Part shown: positions 8,695 through 16,791 of the stretch, piece after piece
How positions within the stretch are numbered: position 1 is the stretch's first letter
Layout of the letters: every line of letters begins with the position of its first letter
From: Alphaproteobacteria bacterium
GTDB taxonomy: Bacteria > Pseudomonadota > Alphaproteobacteria > Micropepsales > Micropepsaceae
DNA length: 64,000 nucleotides
Assembly (NCBI GenBank): GCA_021325375.1
Contig: JAJPHG010000041.1
Location: 62,001-126,000 of the forward strand
Direction of reading: 5' to 3'
The notes under the pieces: generated by a model
Databases searched by the model: none
What the model was told of the DNA's origin: nothing
The model's input: the letters and a program-made list of their open reading frames with translations, nothing else
Program-made: the position numbers and the translations under genes

Positions 8695-9603
8695 GTGAGC
8701 AGTCCCGCTTTCGCCATTCCGCCCGACCTGACCACCGGCACCGGCACCTGGCCGGACGACGGTCCGATCCGGCTCGGCAGCGACGAGCACAAGCGGCTGT
8801 TCTGCAAGACGCTGCTCGACACGTTCGATCCCTACAAGCCCGCGGTGATCGACTGGCCGAAGCTGGACGCGCAGACGCAGGCGCGCATAACCGGATTGCC
8901 GATCTGGGACATCGCGGTGCAGACCGAGAACCGCGCCGGCCTCTACGTGAACACCTATGCGGAGGGCGTCGACGATCCTTTGCTGCGCAAGGCGATCGCG
9001 CTCAACGGCTTCGAGGAGCGGCGCCATCGCCATGTGCTCTCCAATCTGGTCGAGGCCTACGGCATCGAGCTCGCGCCCGAGCCGCCCTATGAGCGCCCGC
9101 GCGATCCGGAATGGGCGTTCATGGTGACGGGCTACAGCGAATGCATCGACAGCTTCTTCGCGTTCGGTCTGTTCGAATCCGCGAAGCAGACCGGCTACTT
9201 CCCGCCCGAGCTCGTCGACACCTTCGAGCCGGTGGTGCAGGAGGAAGGCCGCCATATCCTGTTCTTCGTGAACTGGGTCGCGTGGTGGCGGCGCAACATG
9301 CCGTTGTGGCGCCGTCCGTGGTTCGAGATGAAGGTGCTGGGCGTGTGGGCGTTCCTGATCTGGGAGCGGATGGGCATCGCGTCGGATGTGAGCAACGGCC
9401 AGCAGGACAACAACTTCACCATGAACGGCGCGCAGCAGCTTGGCGCCGACATCGACGTCGCGGGACTGATCGAGGTGTGCCTGCGGGAGAACGACCGGCG
9501 GTTGGGCATCTACGACAAGCGCCTCATGCGCCCGCGCTTCGTCCCCTTCATGGCGCGGGCGGCGCGCCGGTTCATGGGGTCGAAGAAGGCTGCCCCAGCG
9601 TAA
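8695..9603 (+). CDS. Ferritin-like diiron protein of unknown function
   Basis: 302 residues, soluble. Potential iron ligands follow the ferritin-like spacing Glu, ExxH, Glu, ExxH: E78 (QTENRAG), E108/H111 (FEERRHRH), E149 (YSECID) and E184/H187 (QEEGRH). This supports a carboxylate-bridged diiron centre in a four-helix bundle, as in oxidases, desaturases or N-oxygenases. Several Trp-rich helices (FVNWVAWWRRNMPLWRRPWF) could associate with a membrane. GTG start preceded by AAAGAGCC. The enoyl-CoA hydratase lies 65 bp downstream on the same strand, so both may act on a fatty acyl or similar substrate. That link is inference. Confidence 0.6.
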   Translation: MSSPAFAIPPDLTTGTGTWPDDGPIRLGSDEHKRLFCKTLLDTFDPYKPAVIDWPKLDAQTQARITGLPIWDIAVQTENRAGLYVNTYAEGVDDPLLRKAIALNGFEERRHRHVLSNLVEAYGIELAPEPPYERPRDPEWAFMVTGYSECIDSFFAFGLFESAKQTGYFPPELVDTFEPVVQEEGRHILFFVNWVAWWRRNMPLWRRPWFEMKVLGVWAFLIWERMGIASDVSNGQQDNNFTMNGAQQLGADIDVAGLIEVCLRENDRRLGIYDKRLMRPRFVPFMARAARRFMGSKKAAPA

Positions 9604-9668
9604 CAAAGAAGTGCCTTGATTTCACGCCCACGTGGAGATTGCATGACGTTCCACGAACGGGGTCGAAC

Positions 9669-10445
9669 ATGGCGCTTGTCAATCTGGAACATTCCGGTCT
9701 CATCGCGATCCTTCGCCTGAGCGATCCCGCGACCTTGAACGCGATGTCGGTCAAGATGGTCGAAGAGGTGCGCGCCGCGCTGCGCGATCTCAAAGACGCG
9801 CGCGCGCTGGTGATCACGGGCGAAGGCCGGGCGTTCTGCTCCGGCGCAGCCCTCGGCGGCGGCGGCGCAGGCGGCTCCGGCGAGTTCGACGCGGGGGCCG
9901 CGCTGGAATCCCACTACAACCCGATGATGATGAGCCTGCGCGATCTGCAGATGCCGTTCGTCACCGCGGTGCACGGGGCTGCGGCCGGCGTCGGCTGCTC
10001 GGTCGCGCTGATGGGCGATCTGATCGTCGCCGACGAGACGGCGTATTTCCTCCAGGCGTTCCGCAATATCGGCCTGGTGCCCGACGGCGGCTCGCCCTAT
10101 CTGCTGGCCGCGTCCGCCGGCCGCGCGCGCGCCATGGAGGCGATGCTGCTGGGCGACCGCATCCCCGCCGCGCAGGCCTATGAATGGGGCATGGTCAACC
10201 GCCTCGTGCCGGAGGGCAAAGACGTCGAGACCGCGATCGCGCTTGCCGAAAGGCTCGCCGACGGCCCGCGCGCGACGCTGGGCCTGATCCGCCGCCTCGC
10301 CTGGGGCGCGCTCGACAATTCGTTCGAGGACCAGCTCGGCGCCGAACGCACGACGCAGCGCGAAGCCGGCAAGGGCGCCGAATTCCGCGAAGGCGTGACG
10401 GCGTTCCTCCAGAAGCGCAAGGCGAATTTCACGGGCGTGGGGTAG
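9669..10445 (+). CDS. Enoyl-CoA hydratase/isomerase family protein
   Basis: 258 residues of crotonase fold. The oxyanion-hole segments are ALVITGEGRAFCSGAALGGG and HGAAAGVGCSVALMGDLIVA; the later FRNIGLVPDGGSPYLLA block carries an acidic residue where hydratases have their second Glu. The C-terminal helix bundle contains QREAGKGAEFREGVTAFLQK. This is most like the PaaG/CaiD branch. The start ATG (MALVNLEHSG) lies 65 bp after the diiron protein and forms a probable two-gene unit with it. Confidence 0.83.
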   Translation: MALVNLEHSGLIAILRLSDPATLNAMSVKMVEEVRAALRDLKDARALVITGEGRAFCSGAALGGGGAGGSGEFDAGAALESHYNPMMMSLRDLQMPFVTAVHGAAAGVGCSVALMGDLIVADETAYFLQAFRNIGLVPDGGSPYLLAASAGRARAMEAMLLGDRIPAAQAYEWGMVNRLVPEGKDVETAIALAERLADGPRATLGLIRRLAWGALDNSFEDQLGAERTTQREAGKGAEFREGVTAFLQKRKANFTGVG

Positions 10446-10460
10446 GCTCTTTCCCGCACG

Positions 10461-11801
10461 CTAGGATGGACGGAATTCGTCGCCGAGATCCGGTCGGTCC
10501 CGGCTTTGGAACCAGCTCACTATCATCTGTTCCTGGCCGATCAGGGCGTGACGGTATAACGCCTTTGTGCGCCGCAGCGCCGATTCAGCAAGTGCGACAT
10601 TTTGCGTCGCCAGCGCTGCGTTCACAAATGTCTGCCAGACAATCCGGGACTTTAGCTTGGGCGTGCAATACGGCTCGACCAAGTCATGGGCCTCTCGCGG
10701 CCGTCCCAAGGCGATAAGAGCTCGTACACGAACCGGCAACGCCGAAAGATCGTCCTTGCCCACGAGCAACGCCAGCGCCTTTTCGGGATCCGCATCGGCG
10801 AGGACGGCCGCCTGCTCGATCTCGGTGCAGTCGTCGGCCTTCCGGCCCGATGTGAACGCGGAGACCATGCGGCTGACATTGAATGCGACGAGATCCTCAT
10901 TGGTATGCACGAGATCGTCGGTCCAGGCCAACTTGCGATCGCTGAGCACGAAAGCTTCATAGCTGGGGAAATATGTCACGAAATCGTGCCGGACGACTGC
11001 TTCCTCCGCGGCGGCCCTCAGGACGGCCTTTGAATAGGTATTGGCGACAAGGACGTCCATGTCCCGATGCGTGCTCATCAAAGGCACCGGCGATACGGTG
11101 AGGATGACGCGCATTGCCGGAGCTTCGCGATGCAGGATCGCCAAGGACTTGCGCAGATATCCGTAGGCGTCGGCATAGGACAGAACGTGCAGCTGATATC
11201 GGGCGGGTTCTGCGGCGATCATGGAGGGCCGCGGAGAAAGGTTCAGATAGAGGCCCGACCTGGTATCGAACCAGTTTTCCGCAAGGCCCAAAGTCATGAT
11301 CGTGACATCGCAGGTGGCGGCGAGCCGATATAGCGACCGGATCGAGGCGCACCGCTGAACCACGACGTCGCGTGGCTCCGGTTTGCGCGTTGGAGGCGAA
11401 TCGATGTCCGCGAATTTTCCCGGCACCACCTCGAAAATGTGGTCCTCTTCCACAAACGGTTCGTCGCCGAACGCCCAGGCGAACTCGTTGTAGATGCTCG
11501 CTACGCCGTAGTTGTTGAGGGCGGCGAACTCCACACCGGCGAACTCGGGGCGGCCGAATACGTCACGAAGCGGGATTTGAAACCCGCGCTTCAGCAGTTC
11601 GGCTTCCACGTTGCGGGCGAAGCACGAGCCCACGGTGAAAATCTTCTGTCCCGGCACCAATCGGAACGGGACGTCGAAGTCCGGCCGCGCTATGGGTTCG
11701 ACGCGATTTGCCGCGCCGCGCTCGCCCCAGTTCGAGTAGCGGTTCTTTTTGCGGATCTCGACCGCATCCGACGCACCTAGAACAAGCAGAGGATCTGGCA
11801 T
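10461..11801 (-). CDS. GSCFA-domain protein
   Basis: 446 residues. The name-giving motif is present as FTVGSCFARNVEAELLKRG near residue 55, followed by NNYGVASIYNEFAWAFG, TLGLAENWFD, VILTVSPVPLMST and TDDLVHTNEDLVAFNV, all characteristic of GSCFA proteins. The family has an SGNH-hydrolase-like fold and is suspected to act on cell-surface polysaccharide; that role is not proven. After about residue 330 comes a helical tail with a TPR-like feel. The ATG at 11801 is chosen; an ATG at 11816 would add five residues and neither has a strong ribosome site. Confidence 0.75.
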   Translation of the reverse strand: MPDPLLVLGASDAVEIRKKNRYSNWGERGAANRVEPIARPDFDVPFRLVPGQKIFTVGSCFARNVEAELLKRGFQIPLRDVFGRPEFAGVEFAALNNYGVASIYNEFAWAFGDEPFVEEDHIFEVVPGKFADIDSPPTRKPEPRDVVVQRCASIRSLYRLAATCDVTIMTLGLAENWFDTRSGLYLNLSPRPSMIAAEPARYQLHVLSYADAYGYLRKSLAILHREAPAMRVILTVSPVPLMSTHRDMDVLVANTYSKAVLRAAAEEAVVRHDFVTYFPSYEAFVLSDRKLAWTDDLVHTNEDLVAFNVSRMVSAFTSGRKADDCTEIEQAAVLADADPEKALALLVGKDDLSALPVRVRALIALGRPREAHDLVEPYCTPKLKSRIVWQTFVNAALATQNVALAESALRRTKALYRHALIGQEQMIVSWFQSRDRPDLGDEFRPS

Positions 11802-11848
11802 GCGACAACGGTACATAGCCGGAGAGGCCGATGCAATTCGGGTCCGCT

Positions 11849-12715
11849 CTATCCGCCGATTTCGTCGAGCAGCGCGAGCGCGTCTTCCGGGAGCGCGAGT
11901 TCCGCCGCCGCCAGGTTCTCGCGCAGATGCGCGAGCGACGACGTGCCCGGGATGAGCAGGATGTTGGGCGCGCGCTGCAGCAGCCAGGCGAGCGCCACCT
12001 GCATCGGTGTCGCGCCGAGGCTCGCGGCCGCGTCCGACAAGGCTTGCGACTGGAGCGGCGAAAATCCGCCGAGCGGGAAGAACGGGACATAGGCGATGCC
12101 CGCCTCGTCGAGCTCGTTGAGCAGCGCATCGTCGGCGCGGTGGACGAGATTGTAGTGGTTCTGCACGCACACGACGGGCGCGATGCCGCGCGCCTCGGCC
12201 ACCTGCGCGGATGTGACGTTGCTCAAGCCCAGATGCCGGATGAGGCCTTGGCCCTGAAGCGCGGCAAGCGCTTCGAACCGCTCCGCGATCGAGGCTTCGC
12301 TCGGCGCGTGGACCGCCCCCGTGATGCGCAGGTTGACGACGTCGAGGACGTCGACGCCCAGATTGCGCAGGTTGTCGTGCACCGCGCTTGTGAGCTCGGC
12401 CGGGCTCTGCGCCGGATTCCACGACGCGTCCGCCCCGCGCACCGCGCCGACCTTGGTCACGATGGTGAGACCGTCCGGATACGGATGAAGCGCCTCGCGG
12501 ATCAGTTGATTGACGACGAAGGGGCCGTAGAAATCGCTGGTGTCGATGTGGTTGACGCCGCTCGCCACCGCCTCGCGCAGCACGGCGAGCGCTTGGGGAC
12601 GGTCCTTGGGCGGCCCGAACACGCCGGGGCCCGCGAGCTGCATGGCGCCATAGCCCATGCGGTTCACGCTGCGGTCCCCGAGGGTGAAGGTGCCGGCTTT
12701 GGAAAGGTCGGTCAT
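11849..12715 (-). CDS. Aldo/keto reductase
   Basis: 288 residues of TIM-barrel aldo/keto reductase. Catalytic residues are visible: Asp and Tyr in NHIDTSDFYGP, Lys in TIVTKVG. The phosphate-binding end FPLGGFSPLQSQAL and LIPGTSSLAHLRENLA is NADPH-type. It begins MTDLSKAGTFTLGDRSVNRM, like the oxidoreductases annotated as YdbC/PdxI-like; a pyridoxal reductase role is possible but not shown. Upstream gap 86 bp to a divergent hypothetical gene. Confidence 0.85.
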   Translation of the reverse strand: MTDLSKAGTFTLGDRSVNRMGYGAMQLAGPGVFGPPKDRPQALAVLREAVASGVNHIDTSDFYGPFVVNQLIREALHPYPDGLTIVTKVGAVRGADASWNPAQSPAELTSAVHDNLRNLGVDVLDVVNLRITGAVHAPSEASIAERFEALAALQGQGLIRHLGLSNVTSAQVAEARGIAPVVCVQNHYNLVHRADDALLNELDEAGIAYVPFFPLGGFSPLQSQALSDAAASLGATPMQVALAWLLQRAPNILLIPGTSSLAHLRENLAAAELALPEDALALLDEIGG

Positions 12716-12801
12716 TTCGGGACTCCGTGCTTGGCGGCTGCGTGGCCTGATATACCATCTGCGCGGAAGCCCTCGAAGACTTTAAAGCCCGGAGGAACCG
12801 G

Positions 12802-13197
12802 ATGGTCGACGACGTCTGCGATCCCAGCACCGGCGCGCCAGGCGCGTTTGGGATCGTCGCGAACGTGTTGGAGCCGGATCAGATTTTCCGGTTGAACGCG
12901 AAGTCCTGGATCGTCACCGGAACCGGCGGAGAGGGATGGGAGCGCTTCGTGTGGACCGCGATGGCGCGCGGCGGCGGCTACGCCACGAAATGGGCTCCCA
13001 CGCAGCGCTTCCACAATTTCCGCGCGGCGTGGATTCCCCCGCCTCTTCAGGACGTCTTGACCGACATGATGGGAACGCGCGGGACGCGCGAGGAGATGGA
13101 GAGCGTGGCCCTGGAGCTCGAAGCGTTCGCCGCCGAGGAGAGAAAGCGCCATCCCAACCGCAGGGCGCCCGGCGCCGATGACGGACCCGCCGACTGA
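12802..13197 (+). CDS. Hypothetical protein
   Basis: 131 residues starting MVDDVCDPSTGAPGAFGIVA with GGAGGAACCGG in front of the ATG, which makes translation likely. Aromatic and basic middle (WERFVWTAMARGGGYATKWA), then a helical charged C-terminus (REEMESVALELEAFAAEERK). No signal peptide or membrane segment. No family recognised. Divergent from the aldo/keto reductase with an 86 bp shared upstream region. Confidence 0.55.
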   Translation: MVDDVCDPSTGAPGAFGIVANVLEPDQIFRLNAKSWIVTGTGGEGWERFVWTAMARGGGYATKWAPTQRFHNFRAAWIPPPLQDVLTDMMGTRGTREEMESVALELEAFAAEERKRHPNRRAPGADDGPAD

Positions 13198-13204
13198 GAC
13201 CGGC

Positions 13205-13455
13205 GCGGCAGGCTTTGGGAGCGAAAACTGGCTTGCCGAGCCGGTCGATAGCGACAGCGTATCGACCGCGGCAACGAGTCTGCCTTCCGCCTATGCTCTA
13301 CGAGCTACGGCGCGACAAGTCGCGGCTTGCCGAGCCGTAGCTTCCGCGTAGCGGAAGCGAAGACCGGCTTGCCGGGGCGTAGCTGCGCGAACCGATTCAC
13401 GGCCCGGCTTCGCGCTGGCGCGCTACGCCGCGGCAGGCTCCGCTGCTGCGCAGCG
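13205..13455. repeat. Cluster of short GC-rich palindromes
   Basis: The non-coding stretch before the tRNA gene is a mosaic of short inverted units such as CGGCTTGCCGAGCCG, GCTTCCGCGTAGCGGAAGC and GGTCGATAGCGACAGCGTATCGACC. No reading frame or RNA gene stands out. It resembles a decayed array of intergenic repeats. Confidence 0.5.
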
Positions 13456-13460
13456 TAGCC

Positions 13461-13545
<85 letters not shown>

Positions 13546-13654
13546 ACGGCAGGGGCGGGATGTTTAGGGACGGGCGGCGAACCTGTCAAACCGTCTTATC
13601 AAGGCGCCCGGCACACCCCATATTGGGGAGAGACTTGAGGGAGGCGCTGTGCCC

Positions 13655-13990
13655 ATGATCGTCACCACCACCGAGAATATCCCCGGATTCCGCCGCGCCA
13701 GGACGCTCGGCCAGGTGTTCGGCGTCGTCGTCCGCTCGCGCGGGCTGGGCGGCAACATCGTCGCCAGCTTGCGCTCCATCGTCGGCGGCGAGATCCATGA
13801 ATACACCCAGCTCCTGGAGGAGACGCGGCGCCAGGCCGTCGACCGGCTGGTGCGCAACGCGACCGCGATGGGCGCCAATGCCGTGGTGATGATGCGCTTC
13901 GACTCGTCGGAGATCGGTCAGACCATGAGCGAGATCGTGGCCTACGGCACCGCCGTCGTGATCGAGCCGGAGGCGGGCAATGCTGCGTAG
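13655..13990 (+). CDS. YbjQ/UPF0145 family protein (putative heavy-metal-binding fold)
   Basis: 111 residues. MIVTTTENIPGFRRARTLG and GLGGNIVASLRSIVGGEIHE are the conserved front of the YbjQ family; AMGANAVVMMRFDSSEI closes it. The family forms pentameric beta-rich assemblies and is loosely annotated as heavy-metal binding; its biological role is unknown. GGGAGGCGCT precedes a GTG at 13649 that would add two residues, so the exact start could be either codon. The next gene starts inside its last codons, so the two are co-translated. Confidence 0.82.
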   Translation: MIVTTTENIPGFRRARTLGQVFGVVVRSRGLGGNIVASLRSIVGGEIHEYTQLLEETRRQAVDRLVRNATAMGANAVVMMRFDSSEIGQTMSEIVAYGTAVVIEPEAGNAA

Positions 13991-14264
13991 TCTTGTCGTC
14001 GCGGCCGGCGTCTTCTGCATCGCCTGCGGCCTGGTTGCGCTCGCGACGGGCGTGTGGCCGGGCGCCATCGTGCCGATGATCTTCGGCACGCTGCTGCTTC
14101 TGGGCACGGTCTGGGAACGGCTCACCTACAAGCCGCTCGAGAGAAGCAGCCCCGGCCCCGGCTGGGTCGCCACCGAAGAGCGCTTCGTCGACGAGGACAC
14201 CGGCGCCATGATCCGCGTGTGGATGGAGCCGAAATCCGGCGAACGGCGATACATCAAGGATTGA
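13980..14264 (+). CDS. Small two-TM membrane protein, partner of the YbjQ-family gene
   Basis: 94 residues. Two hydrophobic helices (LRSLVVAAGVFCIACGLVAL and AIVPMIFGTLLLLGTVW) are followed by a soluble tail GWVATEERFVDEDTGAMIRV with WMEPKSGERRYIKD. Its ATG overlaps the end of the YbjQ-family gene by 11 bp in another frame, a sign of translational coupling. The 3' end overlaps the convergent gene by 11 bp. Function unknown. Confidence 0.7.
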   Translation: MLRSLVVAAGVFCIACGLVALATGVWPGAIVPMIFGTLLLLGTVWERLTYKPLERSSPGPGWVATEERFVDEDTGAMIRVWMEPKSGERRYIKD

Positions 14265-14880
14265 CCGAAGGCGCCGCCGCCTGCGGACAGGCCGTGCTCG
14301 GCGGACCGATGCGTCCGACCTCGATCCCGCCGATCTGTCCCTGCACGCCGGACAAGACGAAATCGATCGACGCCGGCGCGCGATCGAGATGCGTCCCGTT
14401 CAGCGTCTTCCCGGCGACGTCCAAGCTGATGACGCCGTTCTCGTCCCATCGGATCTCGACCGGAATCGATTGTCCCAGCGCGCCGGAAACCTTGTAGGTG
14501 CTGCGCTTGATCTCCTTCGTCGCATATAGGCTGACCGCCACCTCCAGCGACCCGGCAGGATCGAAGCGGACGAGGTGCAGCGCGATCCGGCGGGTATCGC
14601 GCAACTCCTGCGCCGTGTATTTGGCGTGCTCTTCCCCCAGCCCGATCTTCACCATCGGCGCCCATTGGGTGCCGTCATACAATTTCGCGACGTGGAACAC
14701 GGCGCGCAACGCGTTCGTGCCGCAGGACAGATCGCCCCGCCAGTTTTGATAGTGCCCGGCCGGGACATCGCCGCGTATCATCGGCGGTACATGGGCGGGA
14801 TCGGGCACGATCACCGCGCCGTCGGCCAAGGCCGGACCGGCCGCCAAGACGGCGAGCAATGCGGCAAATTTCGCGCTCAT
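14254..14880 (-). CDS. Secreted hypothetical protein
   Basis: 208 residues with signal peptide MSAKFAALLAVLAAGPALADG; AAAGGAGGGGCG precedes this ATG, which decides the start. The mature protein looks beta-rich (VEIRWDENGVISLDVAGKTL, SIDFVLSGVQGQIGGIEVG), like a laminin-G or lectin-type sandwich, with one early Cys (DLSCGTNALR) and one late Cys. No family recognised with confidence. Confidence 0.6.
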   Translation of the reverse strand: MSAKFAALLAVLAAGPALADGAVIVPDPAHVPPMIRGDVPAGHYQNWRGDLSCGTNALRAVFHVAKLYDGTQWAPMVKIGLGEEHAKYTAQELRDTRRIALHLVRFDPAGSLEVAVSLYATKEIKRSTYKVSGALGQSIPVEIRWDENGVISLDVAGKTLNGTHLDRAPASIDFVLSGVQGQIGGIEVGRIGPPSTACPQAAAPSVNP

Positions 14881-14945
14881 CGCCCCTCCTTTGCGCGGCC
14901 ATATTAGGCTAGCGTCCGGCCCCGGCAAAAGGCTACACAGCGCCC

Positions 14946-15926
14946 ATGAACAACGCTCTCGTCACGGTCTTCGGCGGCTCCGGGTTCCTCGGCCGCCATG
15001 TGGTGCGCGCGCTGGCAAAGGCGGGCTGGCGCATCCGCGTCGCGGTCCGCCATCCCGCGAGCGCCTATTTCCTCCTGCCCATGGGCACGGTCGGCCAGAT
15101 CCAGGTGGTCAAGTGCAATGCGCGAGACGCCGGCCAGGTCGCGGCCGCCCTCAAAGGCGCGCAGGCCGCGATCAACCTGACGGGCATCCTCTATCAGCGC
15201 GGCGCGCAGAGCTTCGCGGGCCTGCACGTCGAAGCCGCCGCCAATATCGCTGAGGCCGCGCGCGCCGCGGGCGCAGCCACGCTGGTGCACGTCTCGGCCA
15301 TCGGCGCGGACGCGGATTCGCGCGCGCGCTATGCCGCCACCAAGGGCGAAGGCGAGGCGGCCGTGCGCGAGGCGTTCCCGGATGCGGCGATCCTGCGCCC
15401 GTCCCTGCTCTTCGGGCCCGAGGACAAGTTCTTCAACAAATTCGCCTGGCTCGCGCGGCTCATGCCGGCACTGCCGCTGGTCGGCGGCGGGCACACCAAG
15501 TTCCAGCCGCTCTTCGTCGGCGACGCGGCGGCCGCGGTGCTGAAATGCGTCGAGGATGTTTCGACGCGCGCAAAGACCTACGAGCTCGGCGGTCCCACCG
15601 TCTACAGCTTCAAGGAATTGATGCAGGTCGTGCTCGCGCAGACGTGCCGCAAGCGCCTGCTCGTGCCGATCCCGTTCTTCGCGGCGAAGATCAAGGCGTT
15701 CTTCCTGCAGGGCTCGGCGCTTCTGGGCATCGAGCCGCTTCTGACGATGGATCAGGTCGAGCTGCTCAAGACCGACAATGTCGTGCATGCGGGCGCGCCC
15801 GGCATGAGCGAGCTCGGCATCGCGCCGACGGCGCTGGAGGCGATCGTGCCATCCTATCTCTGGCGCTTCCGCGCCAAGGGCCAGTTCGAGGAGCCGGCTA
15901 CCAGCCAGCTGCCAGCGCAGCGATAA
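14946..15926 (+). CDS. NDUFA9-like atypical SDR (complex I-associated NAD(P)-binding protein)
   Basis: 326 residues. Rossmann motif VTVFGGSGFLGRHVVRALAK, then VRHPASAYFLLPMGTVGQIQ, INLTGILYQRGAQSF and LVHVSAIGADADSRARYAATK with Tyr-x3-Lys. This set is characteristic of the alphaproteobacterial homologues of mitochondrial complex I subunit NDUFA9, often annotated NADH-ubiquinone oxidoreductase 39 kDa-like. A role in complex I assembly or quinone handling is by homology only. Its 3' end overlaps uppP (convergent) by 29 bp. Confidence 0.82.
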   Translation: MNNALVTVFGGSGFLGRHVVRALAKAGWRIRVAVRHPASAYFLLPMGTVGQIQVVKCNARDAGQVAAALKGAQAAINLTGILYQRGAQSFAGLHVEAAANIAEAARAAGAATLVHVSAIGADADSRARYAATKGEGEAAVREAFPDAAILRPSLLFGPEDKFFNKFAWLARLMPALPLVGGGHTKFQPLFVGDAAAAVLKCVEDVSTRAKTYELGGPTVYSFKELMQVVLAQTCRKRLLVPIPFFAAKIKAFFLQGSALLGIEPLLTMDQVELLKTDNVVHAGAPGMSELGIAPTALEAIVPSYLWRFRAKGQFEEPATSQLPAQR

Positions 15927-16710
15927 GCGCGAGCCCCGCCGCGATCCGGTACCAGCCGAAGGGCTTCAGCCCGTAGCGGCCGACGATCGCCAGGAATCCC
16001 TTGATCACGAACAGCGCGACGACGAACGACACGACGAAGCCGACCGCGATGTTCATCGTGTCGGCACGGGTGAGGAACGCCGCCTTGTGGCGCAGCTCGA
16101 CGATCGTGGCGCCCACCATGATCGGCACGGCGAGATAGAAGGTGAAGGCGGTCGCCGCCTTTCGCTCCACGCCCAGAAGCTCGCCGCCCAGGATCGTCGA
16201 GCCCGAGCGCGACGTGCCGGGGATCAGCGAGGCGAGCTGGCAGAGCCCGATCTGGAACGCCTTCATCAAGGGAAGCCTGTCGCCGTCGAGATAGCGCGGC
16301 GCCGGCGCCATGCGCTCGAGCAGAAGAATGAGAATGCCGCCCACGATCCACGAGCAGGCAATGAAGGGCGCGGCGAAGGCGGGATCGAGCAGGAAGGCGT
16401 TGATGTACTTCGCCGCGAACAGGCCGACGATCACGGCCGGGATGCAGGCGACGATGACGCTGCCCGCGAAGCGCCGCGCGTCGGGCGAGGTCGGCAGGCC
16501 GATCAGCACGTCCCAGAACTTGCGCCAATAGACCGCGACGACTGCGAGGATCGCGCCCAGCTGGATCACGACCGTGAACGCGTCCCAGCGCTCGCCCGGC
16601 AGATGCAGGAAACGCTCGGCGACGAGCAGATGCCCGGTCGACGACACCGGAATGAACTCCGTCAGCCCCTCGACGATGCCCAGCAGCACCGCGCTCAACA
16701 GATCGCCCAT
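15898..16710 (-). CDS. uppP: Undecaprenyl-diphosphatase
   Basis: 270-residue polytopic membrane protein that dephosphorylates undecaprenyl pyrophosphate to recycle the peptidoglycan lipid carrier; overproduction gives bacitracin resistance. The two signature blocks are present: GIVEGLTEFIPVSSTGHLL at the N-terminus (E-x3-E/PVSSTGH) and LIPGTSRSGSTILGGELLG in the middle. Length matches the family (265-275). Confidence 0.95.
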   Translation of the reverse strand: MGDLLSAVLLGIVEGLTEFIPVSSTGHLLVAERFLHLPGERWDAFTVVIQLGAILAVVAVYWRKFWDVLIGLPTSPDARRFAGSVIVACIPAVIVGLFAAKYINAFLLDPAFAAPFIACSWIVGGILILLLERMAPAPRYLDGDRLPLMKAFQIGLCQLASLIPGTSRSGSTILGGELLGVERKAATAFTFYLAVPIMVGATIVELRHKAAFLTRADTMNIAVGFVVSFVVALFVIKGFLAIVGRYGLKPFGWYRIAAGLALIAALAAGW

Positions 16711-16791
16711 CGTCCGCGCTCAAATGATTCGGTGGGTACAATACATCTGCGATTCAGGTACGTCGCCTTTCGAGGCTTGCTCAAAAACAAC

